The notes under the pieces are model-generated. The model was not told where the DNA came from and ran no database searches. It saw only the letters and a list, made by a program, of their open reading frames with translations. Both the position numbers and the translations under genes were made by a program. This document shows positions 8,969 to 17,047 of a DNA stretch of 64,000 nucleotides, piece by piece. Each line of letters starts with the position of its first letter. The first letter of the stretch is position 1. The stretch is from Pedobacter cryoconitis (lineage in GTDB: Bacteria > Bacteroidota > Bacteroidia > Sphingobacteriales > Sphingobacteriaceae). The stretch covers positions 62,001 through 126,000 of the forward strand of contig NZ_QLLR01000004.1 in NCBI RefSeq assembly GCF_003259615.1, read 5' to 3'.

Positions 8969-11479
8969 ATGGAATACAGTCACCGGCTGAACGAACTTAA
9001 AAGCTTGATTCTCTTAAAATGTGGTATTCGATTTATTACGCCTGCTGACTGTAAGAGAATCTCAATTGAGATTAGTAAGCATCTTAACAAGAACGTAAGT
9101 GAAACGACCATTAAAAGGTTATTTGGTTTCGCTGTTGTTAAACATAAGTTTTCTACGTTCACCCTGACCACCCTTGCTGAATACGTTGACATTGCATCGG
9201 TTGATATCGTCGATTTACCACAGTCATCCCCTCCAACAGATGAATGGAAAAATCTTAAAGATAAAGCCGATAAGATTACCCAGTTCACGTTAAAAACTAT
9301 AAGGAACAGATCCGGCATTCCTTATGACATTACCATCAGCCGGAAATTCGCAACCTATGATTTTGATGAGTTTTATACTGGCGACTATATCTTTACCAGT
9401 GTAATATCACAACCTGGCTACGGGAAAACTATTTTACTCAGCCATCTGGCAGAAGACCTGTTTTATAAACAAGACGCTGCGTATAAAGATTCCACCATCT
9501 TATTTGTTCAGGCTTATAACTTCTTTAGTAAAGATCAGGCAGATCTGAATATGGAGGATCAGCTCAAATTACAGTTACAGATAGATCCTGCCGAAAATAC
9601 GCTGGAATATATTAATAACATTCAGGCTGCACATGGTGGTAAGTTTATTATCATGTTAGATGGTTTTGCCGAGCTGATTTTAAAGAAAGAAGATAAGAAC
9701 CGCTTATTTGATAATATCATTAACCTGATCTGTTCACTGGAAGATTACAAGAATATCAAGTTAATGATGAGCCTGCGCTCTACAACCTGGATGAGGTTTT
9801 ATGAACGCATCCGCCATTCTTCCTTCCTGAAGTCAAAATGGTTCCCGGGGAACTATTTTAATCTCCATGAGCTGTCCAATGTTCCTCCGCTGACAGAAAA
9901 AGAAGTAGATGTGATAATTTCTAAAATCAATTACCTGGACAATAAAGAAATCAATCCGAGACTCAAAGCTCAGCTGAAATTCCCATTGCATATCCAGCTC
10001 TATTACCAGCTCAAAGAAGAAGATCCTGATTTTAACTACTATACAAACATTACCTTTTACGAGCTGGTTTCCCGTTTTATTCAGGAAAAGATTTACCGCT
10101 CGAATTATTATACGGAAAAGATACTTTTCCTGAAAAAAATCATTCAGCTTACTGAGTATGGGAAACAAACCAATGCAGTAGAAAAAGACAGTTTGCTCTC
10201 AGAACTCTCTGCTTTCAGAAATGCCTATATAGAATTACTTGCCGATGGTATCCTGATGGAAGAAAAGCGGACAGAAAATGCACATCCGAAAGAATATGTA
10301 CGCTTTCTGCATCCGCACATGTTCGAGTATTTTCTGTTTGTTGAGATTCTGGAAAAATTCCATCTTCAGGTAAACATCGATTTCTTCACTTATATCAATA
10401 CGGAATATGAGGCTAACCAGGTCCGCTTCCAGCTTTTACAGTGGACTACACGCTTTCTGATCAAAACAGGTAATTTCCATGAGCTGAAATCTGTTTTCAA
10501 ATTGAACCTGAACAGCTTCGAAACTAATTACCTGATCTTGTTCATGGCCGAAGAGATTAAATACAGATCGAAGTTTAATCCAGACATTCTCAGGGTACTC
10601 GACGAGAATCAGTTTCATGAGATCATCATTTCAAAACTCATCAATTTTGACTTTATTGATTCCTGTTATAAAGAGGCTGTTGCAGCTTTAATTGATATTG
10701 CCAGTAATGATGATCATTTACTGGTCTACAATTCAATATTAGGGGTTCTTGAAGTCATTAAACTGGATAAAAAAGCCATTAAGGCAAGAATAAAGAATAT
10801 CAGTACACTGAATGCTGCAGATTGGATGGTCAACCCGGTAGAAGCATTGGAGATTATCTACGCCAAGATTAATGCGGAACAACCTGTTGAAAGGAATTTC
10901 CTGGGTCATATTGAAAGCTTAAGAAACGGAGATAATCCTTTTGGGGTCAGACCTGAAAACCATATTGATCCCAGGCAAGGTATTTCCTACCTCCTGATCC
11001 TTTATGTAAACCTGTTTACTGGTGATGCCACCTCCGGCCACGAAGTGATTTCTAATATTGTTAAACTTCATCCAAGAGAATTTGCAAAAAGAACTACTTT
11101 CACTATTTATATACTCGCTGTGTACGGAATGTATAGTTCCAGAAGTGCCCCGGGAAAGAAAACAGACCAGATTGAGAATATTATCGTCTATTTATCCAAC
11201 AGGAACTGCACTAATTTCGCCAAATATCAGGAAGTAATTTTACTGATGTTCCAGGCGCAGCAATATTACAACAGGAAAGAGTATGAAATTGCGATTCACC
11301 ATACCAAAGAATGCCTGCTGCTTTTCAGAAGAAATAACGTGCTGCTGAATGCGATGTTTATGTTCAATCTGCTGATCAATATCTATACAGACCTGAATGA
11401 GTTTGACCTGGTCAACGAATACAAGTACGAGAAGCTTTCTTTACTTGATGAACACCAGGTTTCAAGACAGCTATTTTAA
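8969..11479 (+). CDS. HTH-like domain plus NACHT-type STAND ATPase
   Basis: 836 residues. Residues about 1-75 resemble the N-terminal helical domain of many Bacteroidota regulators (the TTIKRLFGF ... FTLTTLAEYVDI pattern). A NACHT-like P-loop follows: PGYGKT at 149-154 and a Walker B DGFAEL at 231-236, then a sensor-like SLRSTTW. The P-loop lacks the usual first glycine (Ser147). The remaining ~500 residues are helical and repeat-like, as in STAND sensor arms. STAND ATPases act as signal-dependent switches, in regulation, cell death or phage defence; the sequence does not say which. It diverges from the giant surface protein, so control of that gene is one reasonable hypothesis and defence another. 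No signal peptide or membrane segment is seen, so it is cytoplasmic. Confidence 0.7.
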   Translation: MEYSHRLNELKSLILLKCGIRFITPADCKRISIEISKHLNKNVSETTIKRLFGFAVVKHKFSTFTLTTLAEYVDIASVDIVDLPQSSPPTDEWKNLKDKADKITQFTLKTIRNRSGIPYDITISRKFATYDFDEFYTGDYIFTSVISQPGYGKTILLSHLAEDLFYKQDAAYKDSTILFVQAYNFFSKDQADLNMEDQLKLQLQIDPAENTLEYINNIQAAHGGKFIIMLDGFAELILKKEDKNRLFDNIINLICSLEDYKNIKLMMSLRSTTWMRFYERIRHSSFLKSKWFPGNYFNLHELSNVPPLTEKEVDVIISKINYLDNKEINPRLKAQLKFPLHIQLYYQLKEEDPDFNYYTNITFYELVSRFIQEKIYRSNYYTEKILFLKKIIQLTEYGKQTNAVEKDSLLSELSAFRNAYIELLADGILMEEKRTENAHPKEYVRFLHPHMFEYFLFVEILEKFHLQVNIDFFTYINTEYEANQVRFQLLQWTTRFLIKTGNFHELKSVFKLNLNSFETNYLILFMAEEIKYRSKFNPDILRVLDENQFHEIIISKLINFDFIDSCYKEAVAALIDIASNDDHLLVYNSILGVLEVIKLDKKAIKARIKNISTLNAADWMVNPVEALEIIYAKINAEQPVERNFLGHIESLRNGDNPFGVRPENHIDPRQGISYLLILYVNLFTGDATSGHEVISNIVKLHPREFAKRTTFTIYILAVYGMYSSRSAPGKKTDQIENIIVYLSNRNCTNFAKYQEVILLMFQAQQYYNRKEYEIAIHHTKECLLLFRRNNVLLNAMFMFNLLINIYTDLNEFDLVNEYKYEKLSLLDEHQVSRQLF

Positions 11480-11480
11480 T

Positions 11481-11532
11481 TTCAATAAAAAATGGCGCTG
11501 CCTCTATAGAGACAGCGCCATTTTTTATTGAA
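11481..11532. terminator. bidirectional terminator
   Basis: A long inverted repeat begins 2 bp after the NACHT stop codon. Arms TTCAATAAAAAATGGCGCTG and its complement flank a short partly paired centre, with A/T runs on both sides. It sits between two convergent genes and can serve both strands. Confidence 0.9.
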
Positions 11533-11544
11533 ATTTATAGGATT

Positions 11545-13152
11545 TTATTTATAATCAGCCGCTAGTTTCAAAGCATTATAAGCATTGACAATTCCACCTG
11601 AGATACAAATGACTGCAAAAGGTACAGATTTCGGAGTTTCCCCGTCAGCACCTTCAATATCTACATTATGGTCAACTTTCACCACTGATTTCATAATAAT
11701 TTCCTTAACCTGCACCGCAGTCAATTTAGGATAGTATTCTCTGATCAATGCGGCAACACCTGCCACTACAGGAGCAGCCATACTTGTACCGTTATAAGCT
11801 TCATATTTCGATCCCGGTACTGTAGAATAGATTTTCACACCTGGTGCAAATACATCAACAGTTGTTTTTCCATAGTTAGAAAAGTCAGCTTTCAAAGTTT
11901 TATCATCAGCAGATCCCGAAGCACCTACTACAATATAAGCTGCTGCTGTTCCACCACCTTCATATCTGCGGTCTGGAAAGCTTTTCTCTACATCAAGATC
12001 TTTATTGTCATTTCCTGCCGCCTGAATAATCAGTACATCCTTAGACATGGCATATTTAACGGCCTCATCCACAGTTTTCTTATCCCATGAATACGCTTTA
12101 CCAAAACTCATATTCAAAACCTTTGCGCCATTAGCTACTGCATAACGGATTGCATTGGCAACGTCTTTATCACGTTCATCGCCATCTGGTACGCTACGTA
12201 CACCCATAATCTGAACGTTATCAGCCACACCTTTAATACCAAGGTTATTGGTACGGTTTGCAGCTATAATTCCGGATACGTGTGTTCCGTGACTTGCATC
12301 AGGACCTGTAACGTCATTATTTCCATAATCTTTTTGTTTGCTGTCTGCGTAGTTATCTCCTACAAATTCAGCCCGGGGATCAAAATCAAGGTTTAAATTA
12401 TAAGCCAGCTGATCCTGGTAGTGCTCCAGGCCTTTCACGATCTGTGCTTTGTAGAAATCCTCATAAGTTGAGTTCTGCAATTGAGAAACCATGATGTTTT
12501 TCAAACGGCCTTCTATATCAGAGGCAGCTTTATAATTTTGGAAGTCTGCTAAAGTTGGGTTTTCTTTACCCATGCTCTTCACCATGGCATCCAATGCAAT
12601 TTTTAAACCACCAATGTTTGCAACTGCATTTTTAGCTTCATTCGTTTGTTTATCGAAATCAGTTTGTTCTTTTTGATACTGGTCAAATGCTGCTTTGTCA
12701 TCCGGTTTAACGGTTTCTGCAGTTACCCCTTCAAACCTGGCTTTATCTCTGCGCAATACGCGGGTAAGCTCTAAAGCTTCATGACTTACTGAACCTTTCG
12801 CTGAACCAATAAAGTTCCAGCCATTCACATCATCTATATATCCGTTTTTATCGTCATCTTTTCCATTACCGGCAATCTCTTTTTTATTTACCCAGATTAC
12901 ACTCAGTAAATCTTCATGTTTGATGTCAACTCCGCCATCCAGTACACCCACAATAACTGGTGTTGATTTTTTACCTTTTAGTAATTCCAGGTATGCTTTT
13001 TCAGTACTTACACCAAATACAGAATCTTTTTTAAAGTCAAGGTTATGCCAGTTATCTTTCTGAGCCTGAGCAAAAGAGCTGAATCCTAACCCAGCTATAA
13101 GTGCAGCGCTGAATATACCACGCAATACAACTTTATTTTTCAATGTGTTCAT
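11545..13152 (-). CDS. secreted subtilisin-like serine protease (S8)
   Basis: 535 residues. A signal peptide ends at FAQAQ (about residue 31). The catalytic triad is visible: Asp72 in VLDGGVD, His288 in HGTHVSG and Ser457 in NGTSMAAP, with oxyanion Asn381 in AAGN. The ~215-residue insertion between Asp and His is charged and probably a structural or regulatory insert, common in Bacteroidota S8 proteases. No C-terminal sorting domain is present (it ends AADYK), so a soluble periplasmic or general secreted location is more likely than type IX export. Monocistronic, between a shared terminator downstream and its own upstream region; a TAAATTTG -7-like box lies at 13220-13213. Confidence 0.9.
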   Translation of the reverse strand: MNTLKNKVVLRGIFSAALIAGLGFSSFAQAQKDNWHNLDFKKDSVFGVSTEKAYLELLKGKKSTPVIVGVLDGGVDIKHEDLLSVIWVNKKEIAGNGKDDDKNGYIDDVNGWNFIGSAKGSVSHEALELTRVLRRDKARFEGVTAETVKPDDKAAFDQYQKEQTDFDKQTNEAKNAVANIGGLKIALDAMVKSMGKENPTLADFQNYKAASDIEGRLKNIMVSQLQNSTYEDFYKAQIVKGLEHYQDQLAYNLNLDFDPRAEFVGDNYADSKQKDYGNNDVTGPDASHGTHVSGIIAANRTNNLGIKGVADNVQIMGVRSVPDGDERDKDVANAIRYAVANGAKVLNMSFGKAYSWDKKTVDEAVKYAMSKDVLIIQAAGNDNKDLDVEKSFPDRRYEGGGTAAAYIVVGASGSADDKTLKADFSNYGKTTVDVFAPGVKIYSTVPGSKYEAYNGTSMAAPVVAGVAALIREYYPKLTAVQVKEIIMKSVVKVDHNVDIEGADGETPKSVPFAVICISGGIVNAYNALKLAADYK

Positions 13153-13281
13153 ATGTGTTAATTAAATTATACTCTAAACGTTAATATTGATGTTTAGTTA
13201 TGCCGCAGCTATCAAATTTAGCTTAACTGCGAGCTTTCACCTTTATATTCAAAGGTAACGGTTTGCGCCTGATTATAAATC

Positions 13282-13310
13282 AAAAAGCCAGGAATTTCTC
13301 CTGGCTTTTT
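13282..13310 (-). terminator. terminator of cobA
   Basis: Hairpin with 12-bp perfect arms (AAAAAGCCAGGA/TCCTGGCTTTTT) and a 5-nt loop, 33 bp after the cobA stop on the minus strand. The flanking A and T runs make it usable in both directions. Confidence 0.85.
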
Positions 13311-13342
13311 ATTATAAACTATTAAGACTCTTATTTAACTCC

Positions 13343-14134
13343 TTATCCTTCAGAAAGCAGATGATAGAAATCTCTGATCCTGGCAAAAGAAGGATGTAAG
13401 GAAACAACATCACCAAAAACTAAAACAGCGGGAGAAGAAATTTTATGATCTTCAATGAGTTCTGCGATAGTTTCTACTACGCCTACGATTGTTTTCTCAT
13501 CGTGAGCAGATCCATTTTCAATAACGGCAACTGGTAATCTACCTTTTCCTTCAGCCATAAAGATCGCGGCAATCTCTCTGATCCTCTCAATTCCCATTAA
13601 CACGACAACAGTTGCTTTGGATTGTGCTGCACCTTTTAAATCTGAAGAGATCTCCCCTTTCGAGTTCACTCCGGACAGTACCCAGAAGCTTTCACTCATA
13701 TTCCCGTAAACCATCGGGATCTTATGCAAACCGGGAACACCGATCGCACTGGAAATACCTGGTACAATTTCAGTTTTAATACTGTAAGATTCAGCAAAAT
13801 TTATTTCTTCGAAGCCTTTGGCAAAAACGAATGGATCACCACTTTTAAGCCTGACCACATGGCCGTAATTCAAAGCGTAATCGATCATTAATTTATTTAC
13901 GGCATCTTGTGAGAAGGATTCTCCATCAAACTGGCTTCCTACAAAGATTTTGATAGCATGTTCCGGGGCATGATTCAGTAATGCGCCGTTCACTAAGGCA
14001 TCATATAATACAACGTCTGCAGTGTTGAGTGCTTTTACTCCTTTTAAACTAATTAAATCAGGATCTCCGGGGCCGGCTCCTACTAAAGTGATACGGGGTT
14101 CCTGAATGCTGTTTTTTATTTTATTTAAAATCAT
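13343..14134 (-). CDS. cobA: uroporphyrinogen-III C-methyltransferase (SUMT)
   Basis: 263 residues. It methylates uroporphyrinogen III twice using SAM to give precorrin-2, the entry to siroheme (and cobalamin). The N-terminal SUMT signature LVGAGPGDPDLISLKG (residues about 17-31) and the following ADVVLYDALV are clear, as are the VPGISSAIG and LMGIERI segments. It is a stand-alone methyltransferase with no CysG-type oxidase/chelatase fusion. The start is preceded by a TATATTTG -7 box and an operator-like element that recurs upstream of the sterol-desaturase gene. The adjacent Rrf2 regulator suggests control with sulfur assimilation, since sulfite reductase needs siroheme; this link is inferred. 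Confidence 0.93.
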   Translation of the reverse strand: MILNKIKNSIQEPRITLVGAGPGDPDLISLKGVKALNTADVVLYDALVNGALLNHAPEHAIKIFVGSQFDGESFSQDAVNKLMIDYALNYGHVVRLKSGDPFVFAKGFEEINFAESYSIKTEIVPGISSAIGVPGLHKIPMVYGNMSESFWVLSGVNSKGEISSDLKGAAQSKATVVVLMGIERIREIAAIFMAEGKGRLPVAVIENGSAHDEKTIVGVVETIAELIEDHKISSPAVLVFGDVVSLHPSFARIRDFYHLLSEG

Positions 14135-14172
14135 AACCGGCTATTTTAAAGGTTTATATACTTGCTGATACA

Positions 14173-14205
14173 CAAATATAATAAAGTCTATTTAAATAGT
14201 AGTCT
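14173..14205 (-). promoter_or_regulatory. cobA promoter with candidate Rrf2 operator (copy 1)
   Basis: On the minus strand a TATATTTG -7 box (14180-14173) lies about 40 bp before the cobA start. Immediately upstream, 14205-14185 reads ACTACTATTT then AAATAGACT, containing the palindrome CTATTTAAATAG. The same element with only three changes over 21 bp occurs at 15985-16005 upstream of the next co-oriented gene. It covers the -33 position, as expected for a repressor site. The Rrf2 gene ends 17 bp away. Confidence 0.65.
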
Positions 14206-14221
14206 TTTTTTTATAATAAAT

Positions 14222-14659
14222 TTAAAACATCATTTCGCCATTGCTTTCACGTGCAATAACATCTGCAACAGAGGTCTTTGAAAGTACTTCAAGGGTTGCG
14301 TCTCTGACATCAATAAATGTCTTTCTGATCCCGCATGTTTTTTCATCATGACATTCATCACATTTACGATAGAATTTTAAACTTGCACAAGGAACCATAG
14401 CAATCGGCCCGTCTGTTATCCTTAGAATATCTACCAGATATATATCTGCCGCATTCTTATTCAGACTATAACCTCCTCCTGCACCTTTTTTACTGTACAG
14501 ATAACCTGCATTACGCAAATCCAATAATATCTGTTCCAGGAATTTTCTGGGTATCATCTCCTGTTCTGCCAATCTTACGATTTGCATTGGAGGATTCTCA
14601 ACGTTCTTGCCTAAAGCCACCAGTGCTTTAATGGCATATTTTGTTTTCTTAGACAACAT
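14222..14659 (-). CDS. Rrf2-family transcriptional regulator
   Basis: 145 residues. The N-terminal winged helix (MLSKKTKYAIKALVALG, then a wing with GAGGGYSL at about 60-65) is typical of Rrf2/IscR/CymR proteins. Cysteines 91, 100, 103 and 109 lie in the region that holds the Fe-S cluster ligands of IscR-like members, so a redox or Fe-S signal is plausible. Its own -7 box TAACTTTG is at 14675-14668. It is flanked by two genes carrying a shared operator candidate; I infer that it controls cobA and the desaturase-like gene. The exact effector cannot be read from the sequence. Confidence 0.9.
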   Translation of the reverse strand: MLSKKTKYAIKALVALGKNVENPPMQIVRLAEQEMIPRKFLEQILLDLRNAGYLYSKKGAGGGYSLNKNAADIYLVDILRITDGPIAMVPCASLKFYRKCDECHDEKTCGIRKTFIDVRDATLEVLSKTSVADVIARESNGEMMF

Positions 14660-14709
14660 ATTAGAAACAAAGTTAAGAAAAGATTTAGGTATTGATAAAT
14701 GTCACGGAT

Positions 14710-15936
14710 TTAATATAACGTTTCGTCACGCAATACATAGCGATAATATAATTTGCTGAGCTGAAAGTACTGCTCCATCAGTAGCATGACAACTGCAGGA
14801 AGAATAATCCACTCAAAAATCCCGGCTTTTCCGAGCATATAACTCAACAACAGGATTACCCGGATACATTCCAGTTCATAAATATACTTCCGTTGTTCCA
14901 TCAGCGCACCACAATTAACCAGCGTCAGCAGGACGGTTGCGGCAATAAATAGCTTATCAACTGTACCAAGCACGGGAAACCAGGCTGTAAAACCAGTAAG
15001 CAGCAGAATAGAGAAGATAACCTGCGCGTTGAGATAGTTTTTGATTTTAAACTGAGGATTGTCTTTGTGCCCCTGCATCAAAAACCTTTTTTCCAGCGCA
15101 GGGCGAATATCCTGATCTAATATTGCCGGACTTCCGAAAATAATCCGGCACTTCTGCTGAAAGCCTTTCACCCGGCTGCAGGCTTCTATAAGTTCCAGGT
15201 AATAGTGGAAATGCTGCCACAAAAAGCTATAGCTTTTTAATGGGTGCGTCAAACCATAATTTGGCTTTTCTTCTTCCAGCTGGAAAGTTCCGAAGAGCTT
15301 ATCCCAAAAGGTAAATACATCCCCATAATTTTTATCCAGGTACTTTTCATCGCTGGCATGATGAACACCATGTAAGGAGGGAGTAATTAATATATGTTCC
15401 AGCCAGCCTAATTTGCCCACCAGCTGTGTATGGATGAAAAATGAATAAGCGCCGTGTACTAAAAGAATAGTAAAAACCATAACCGGATGAAAACCGATTA
15501 AAGGCAGAACCGCATAGAAAATATTGCGGATTAAGGCTTGAAGTGTAGTAATACGTGCGGAAACTGTCAGGTTGAATTCTTCACTTTGATGGTGAACGAT
15601 GTGCGCTGCCCATAAAAAATTAACTTCATGTCCAAGCCGGTGGTACCAGTACCAAAGGAAATCTGTTGCCAGCATCAATATAATCCATACCCACCAGCTG
15701 TTTGGGATAGGAAGAATTGCATAATTGGTATATATCCAGTCAAATACCTGGTAAAAGCCAGCAGCGACAAAGAGGTTAATCAGGCGTTCTGCGATGCCGA
15801 TACTTACATTAGCTACCGAGCTTTCATGTTTAAAGTAGTACTCTTTCTTTTTGCGCTTTGCCAGTTTATATTCCAGCAACAGAAAAATAAAGAATACAGG
15901 TATAATGAAAGCAAGGTAGTTTAAGGGTAACTTCAT
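14710..15936 (-). CDS. sterol desaturase / fatty acid hydroxylase superfamily membrane protein
   Basis: 408 residues, integral membrane. The di-iron histidine clusters of the superfamily are present: HRLGH at 99-103, HIVHH at 112-116 and HGVHH at 189-193. An additional C-terminal set of about four membrane helices (residues 300-400) follows the catalytic half; this longer form is common in Bacteroidota. The natural substrate is unknown; lipid or hopanoid-like hydroxylation is possible. It is preceded by a TATTTTTG -7 box and the shared operator candidate, so it probably belongs to the same regulon as cobA. Confidence 0.88.
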   Translation of the reverse strand: MKLPLNYLAFIIPVFFIFLLLEYKLAKRKKKEYYFKHESSVANVSIGIAERLINLFVAAGFYQVFDWIYTNYAILPIPNSWWVWIILMLATDFLWYWYHRLGHEVNFLWAAHIVHHQSEEFNLTVSARITTLQALIRNIFYAVLPLIGFHPVMVFTILLVHGAYSFFIHTQLVGKLGWLEHILITPSLHGVHHASDEKYLDKNYGDVFTFWDKLFGTFQLEEEKPNYGLTHPLKSYSFLWQHFHYYLELIEACSRVKGFQQKCRIIFGSPAILDQDIRPALEKRFLMQGHKDNPQFKIKNYLNAQVIFSILLLTGFTAWFPVLGTVDKLFIAATVLLTLVNCGALMEQRKYIYELECIRVILLLSYMLGKAGIFEWIILPAVVMLLMEQYFQLSKLYYRYVLRDETLY

Positions 15937-15962
15937 ATCAGATATTTTTGATTTAATTAGTT

Positions 15963-16008
15963 CAAAAATACCTAATATAAATAAAAACTACTATTTTTAT
16001 AGTCTTTA
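15963..16008 (-). promoter_or_regulatory. desaturase-gene promoter with candidate Rrf2 operator (copy 2)
   Basis: The -7 box TATTTTTG is at 15970-15963 on the minus strand, 27 bp before the ATG. The element ACTACTATTT, TT, ATAG, T, CTTT occupies 15987-16007 and aligns with copy 1 near cobA. Its distance to the -7 box is about 10 bp (one helical turn) greater than at copy 1. The element abuts the 3' end of the next upstream small gene. Confidence 0.6.
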
Positions 16009-16251
16009 TTTAATAAAGTCTTCGTAGAAGTTATCAGGAGCCTGTTCATTGATAGACTCTTCATTTTTAATCGTGGCGATCAGCGCAACCAATTTCTTTT
16101 CCAGTCTTTCATACTCTGATCTGTGCTGTTCAGCTTTTTCAGCAGAAAGCCCATCACCTTCAACTGTTGTTGAAATTTTAGCCTGTAAATAAGAATTATA
16201 AGTCTCAGCGGTTTTTTCTGCCAGTGAATTCAGCATTTCTTTATAAGTCAT
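16006..16251 (-). CDS. small charged helical protein, unknown function
   Basis: 81 residues, no signal peptide or membrane segment. It is rich in Glu, Lys and Ala with a heptad-like central section (AEQHRSEYERLEKKLVALI), so a short coiled coil is likely. I do not recognise the family. The upstream gap (16252-16485) contains no other gene. It reads in the same direction as the desaturase gene but that gene has its own promoter, so they are probably separate units. Confidence 0.6.
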   Translation of the reverse strand: MTYKEMLNSLAEKTAETYNSYLQAKISTTVEGDGLSAEKAEQHRSEYERLEKKLVALIATIKNEESINEQAPDNFYEDFIK

Positions 16252-16485
16252 CGTAGTTATGATTAAGTTCTAAGCCTTAATAACGTTTGCCAAAAGGATT
16301 TGTTCTAAGGAAGTTGCTGTGTTATGGGGGCAGAGTGTAGAGAATGTCTACATCATTATTTTACTGCAAAACACTTAAACAGCTAAACTAAAGCGTATTA
16401 CCTGTTTTCTGGCACGCTGGCACCATTATGATACATAGCTAAACAGAATTAGTTAATTAGAATTTTAAATTTAAATAAACAGAAT

Positions 16486-16953
16486 ATGAGAAGTTTCATT
16501 TTATCAGCAGCAGTTTTAGCAATCGCAGGAGTATCAACAGTTAAAGCAAATGAAATTAAAAACCCAATTGCAATCCAATCAGATAGCGCAGCTTATTCAG
16601 TTAAATTAGATAGCACAGCTAACACATTCAGAACAGACAGCGCAGCTTATACAGTTGCAGCAGATAGCGCAATAAATACAGCAAAAACAGACAGTGCAGC
16701 TTTTACAGCAAGACTGGATAGTACTTCCAATATAGTTAAACAAGATAGTGCAGCTAAAGTACCGGTTAAAGTTGAAGCATTACCTGATCCGGTAAAAGCG
16801 ACTTTAAAAGCTGATGCTTATAAAGAGTGGACACCAACTACAGCTTTTTTAATTACCAATGCTGATAAATCAACTTATTATCAGGTAGATGTTAAAAAAG
16901 ACGACAAAGTAGCCTTCTTAAAAGTAGGTGCTGACGGTGTAGTTCAACAATAA
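16486..16953 (+). CDS. secreted protein with nine-residue DSxA repeats and PepSY-like tail
   Basis: 155 residues. Signal peptide MRSFILSAAVLAIAGVSTVKA, cleaved near Ala21. Residues 33-91 are seven units of exactly nine residues starting DSA or DST, alternating between DSAAYxV- and DSTANT-like forms, an 18-residue higher period. The C-terminal ~55 residues (DPVKATLKADAYKEW ... YYQVDVKKDDKVAFLKVGADG) resemble periplasmic PepSY-like/BLIP-fold domains of Bacteroidota. Function unknown. It lies 94 bp upstream of an NtrC-type regulator, separated by a terminator. Its upstream region carries a TGGCAC direct repeat (16410-16423), only loosely like a sigma-54 -24 element. Confidence 0.75.
   Translation: MRSFILSAAVLAIAGVSTVKANEIKNPIAIQSDSAAYSVKLDSTANTFRTDSAAYTVAADSAINTAKTDSAAFTARLDSTSNIVKQDSAAKVPVKVEALPDPVKATLKADAYKEWTPTTAFLITNADKSTYYQVDVKKDDKVAFLKVGADGVVQQ
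16582..16758 (+). repeat. 27-bp coding tandem repeat, seven units
   Basis: Seven near-perfect in-frame units of 27 bp encode nine residues each, all beginning GAT/GAC AGY (Asp-Ser), or GATAGTAC... (Asp-Ser-Thr). Alternate units are more alike, which suggests growth by duplication of a 54-bp pair. Confidence 0.85.
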
Positions 16954-16983
16954 TTGCTACACACAATAAAATATAAATAATAT

Positions 16984-17008
16984 AAAAGCCGGAAGTTCTC
17001 CGGCTTTT
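16984..17008 (+). terminator. terminator after the repeat-protein gene
   Basis: AAAAGCCGGA ... TCCGGCTTTT hairpin with a 5-nt loop, then T-rich sequence, 31 bp after the stop codon. It ends 39 bp before the preferred start of the response regulator, which argues against the earlier in-frame ATG at 17015. Confidence 0.85.
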
Positions 17009-17047
17009 GTATTTTTGCCGTATATTCAAAAAGCGAAGCGGATACTT

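Noticed and set aside
8980..9318. Minus-strand open frame inside the NACHT gene
   Set aside because: Antisense to a well-supported coding frame; no promoter or protein features.
16410..16440. Sigma-54 promoter upstream of the repeat-protein gene
   Set aside because: The -12 element (TTGCA-like) is not at the right spacing, so I left it as a weak note only.
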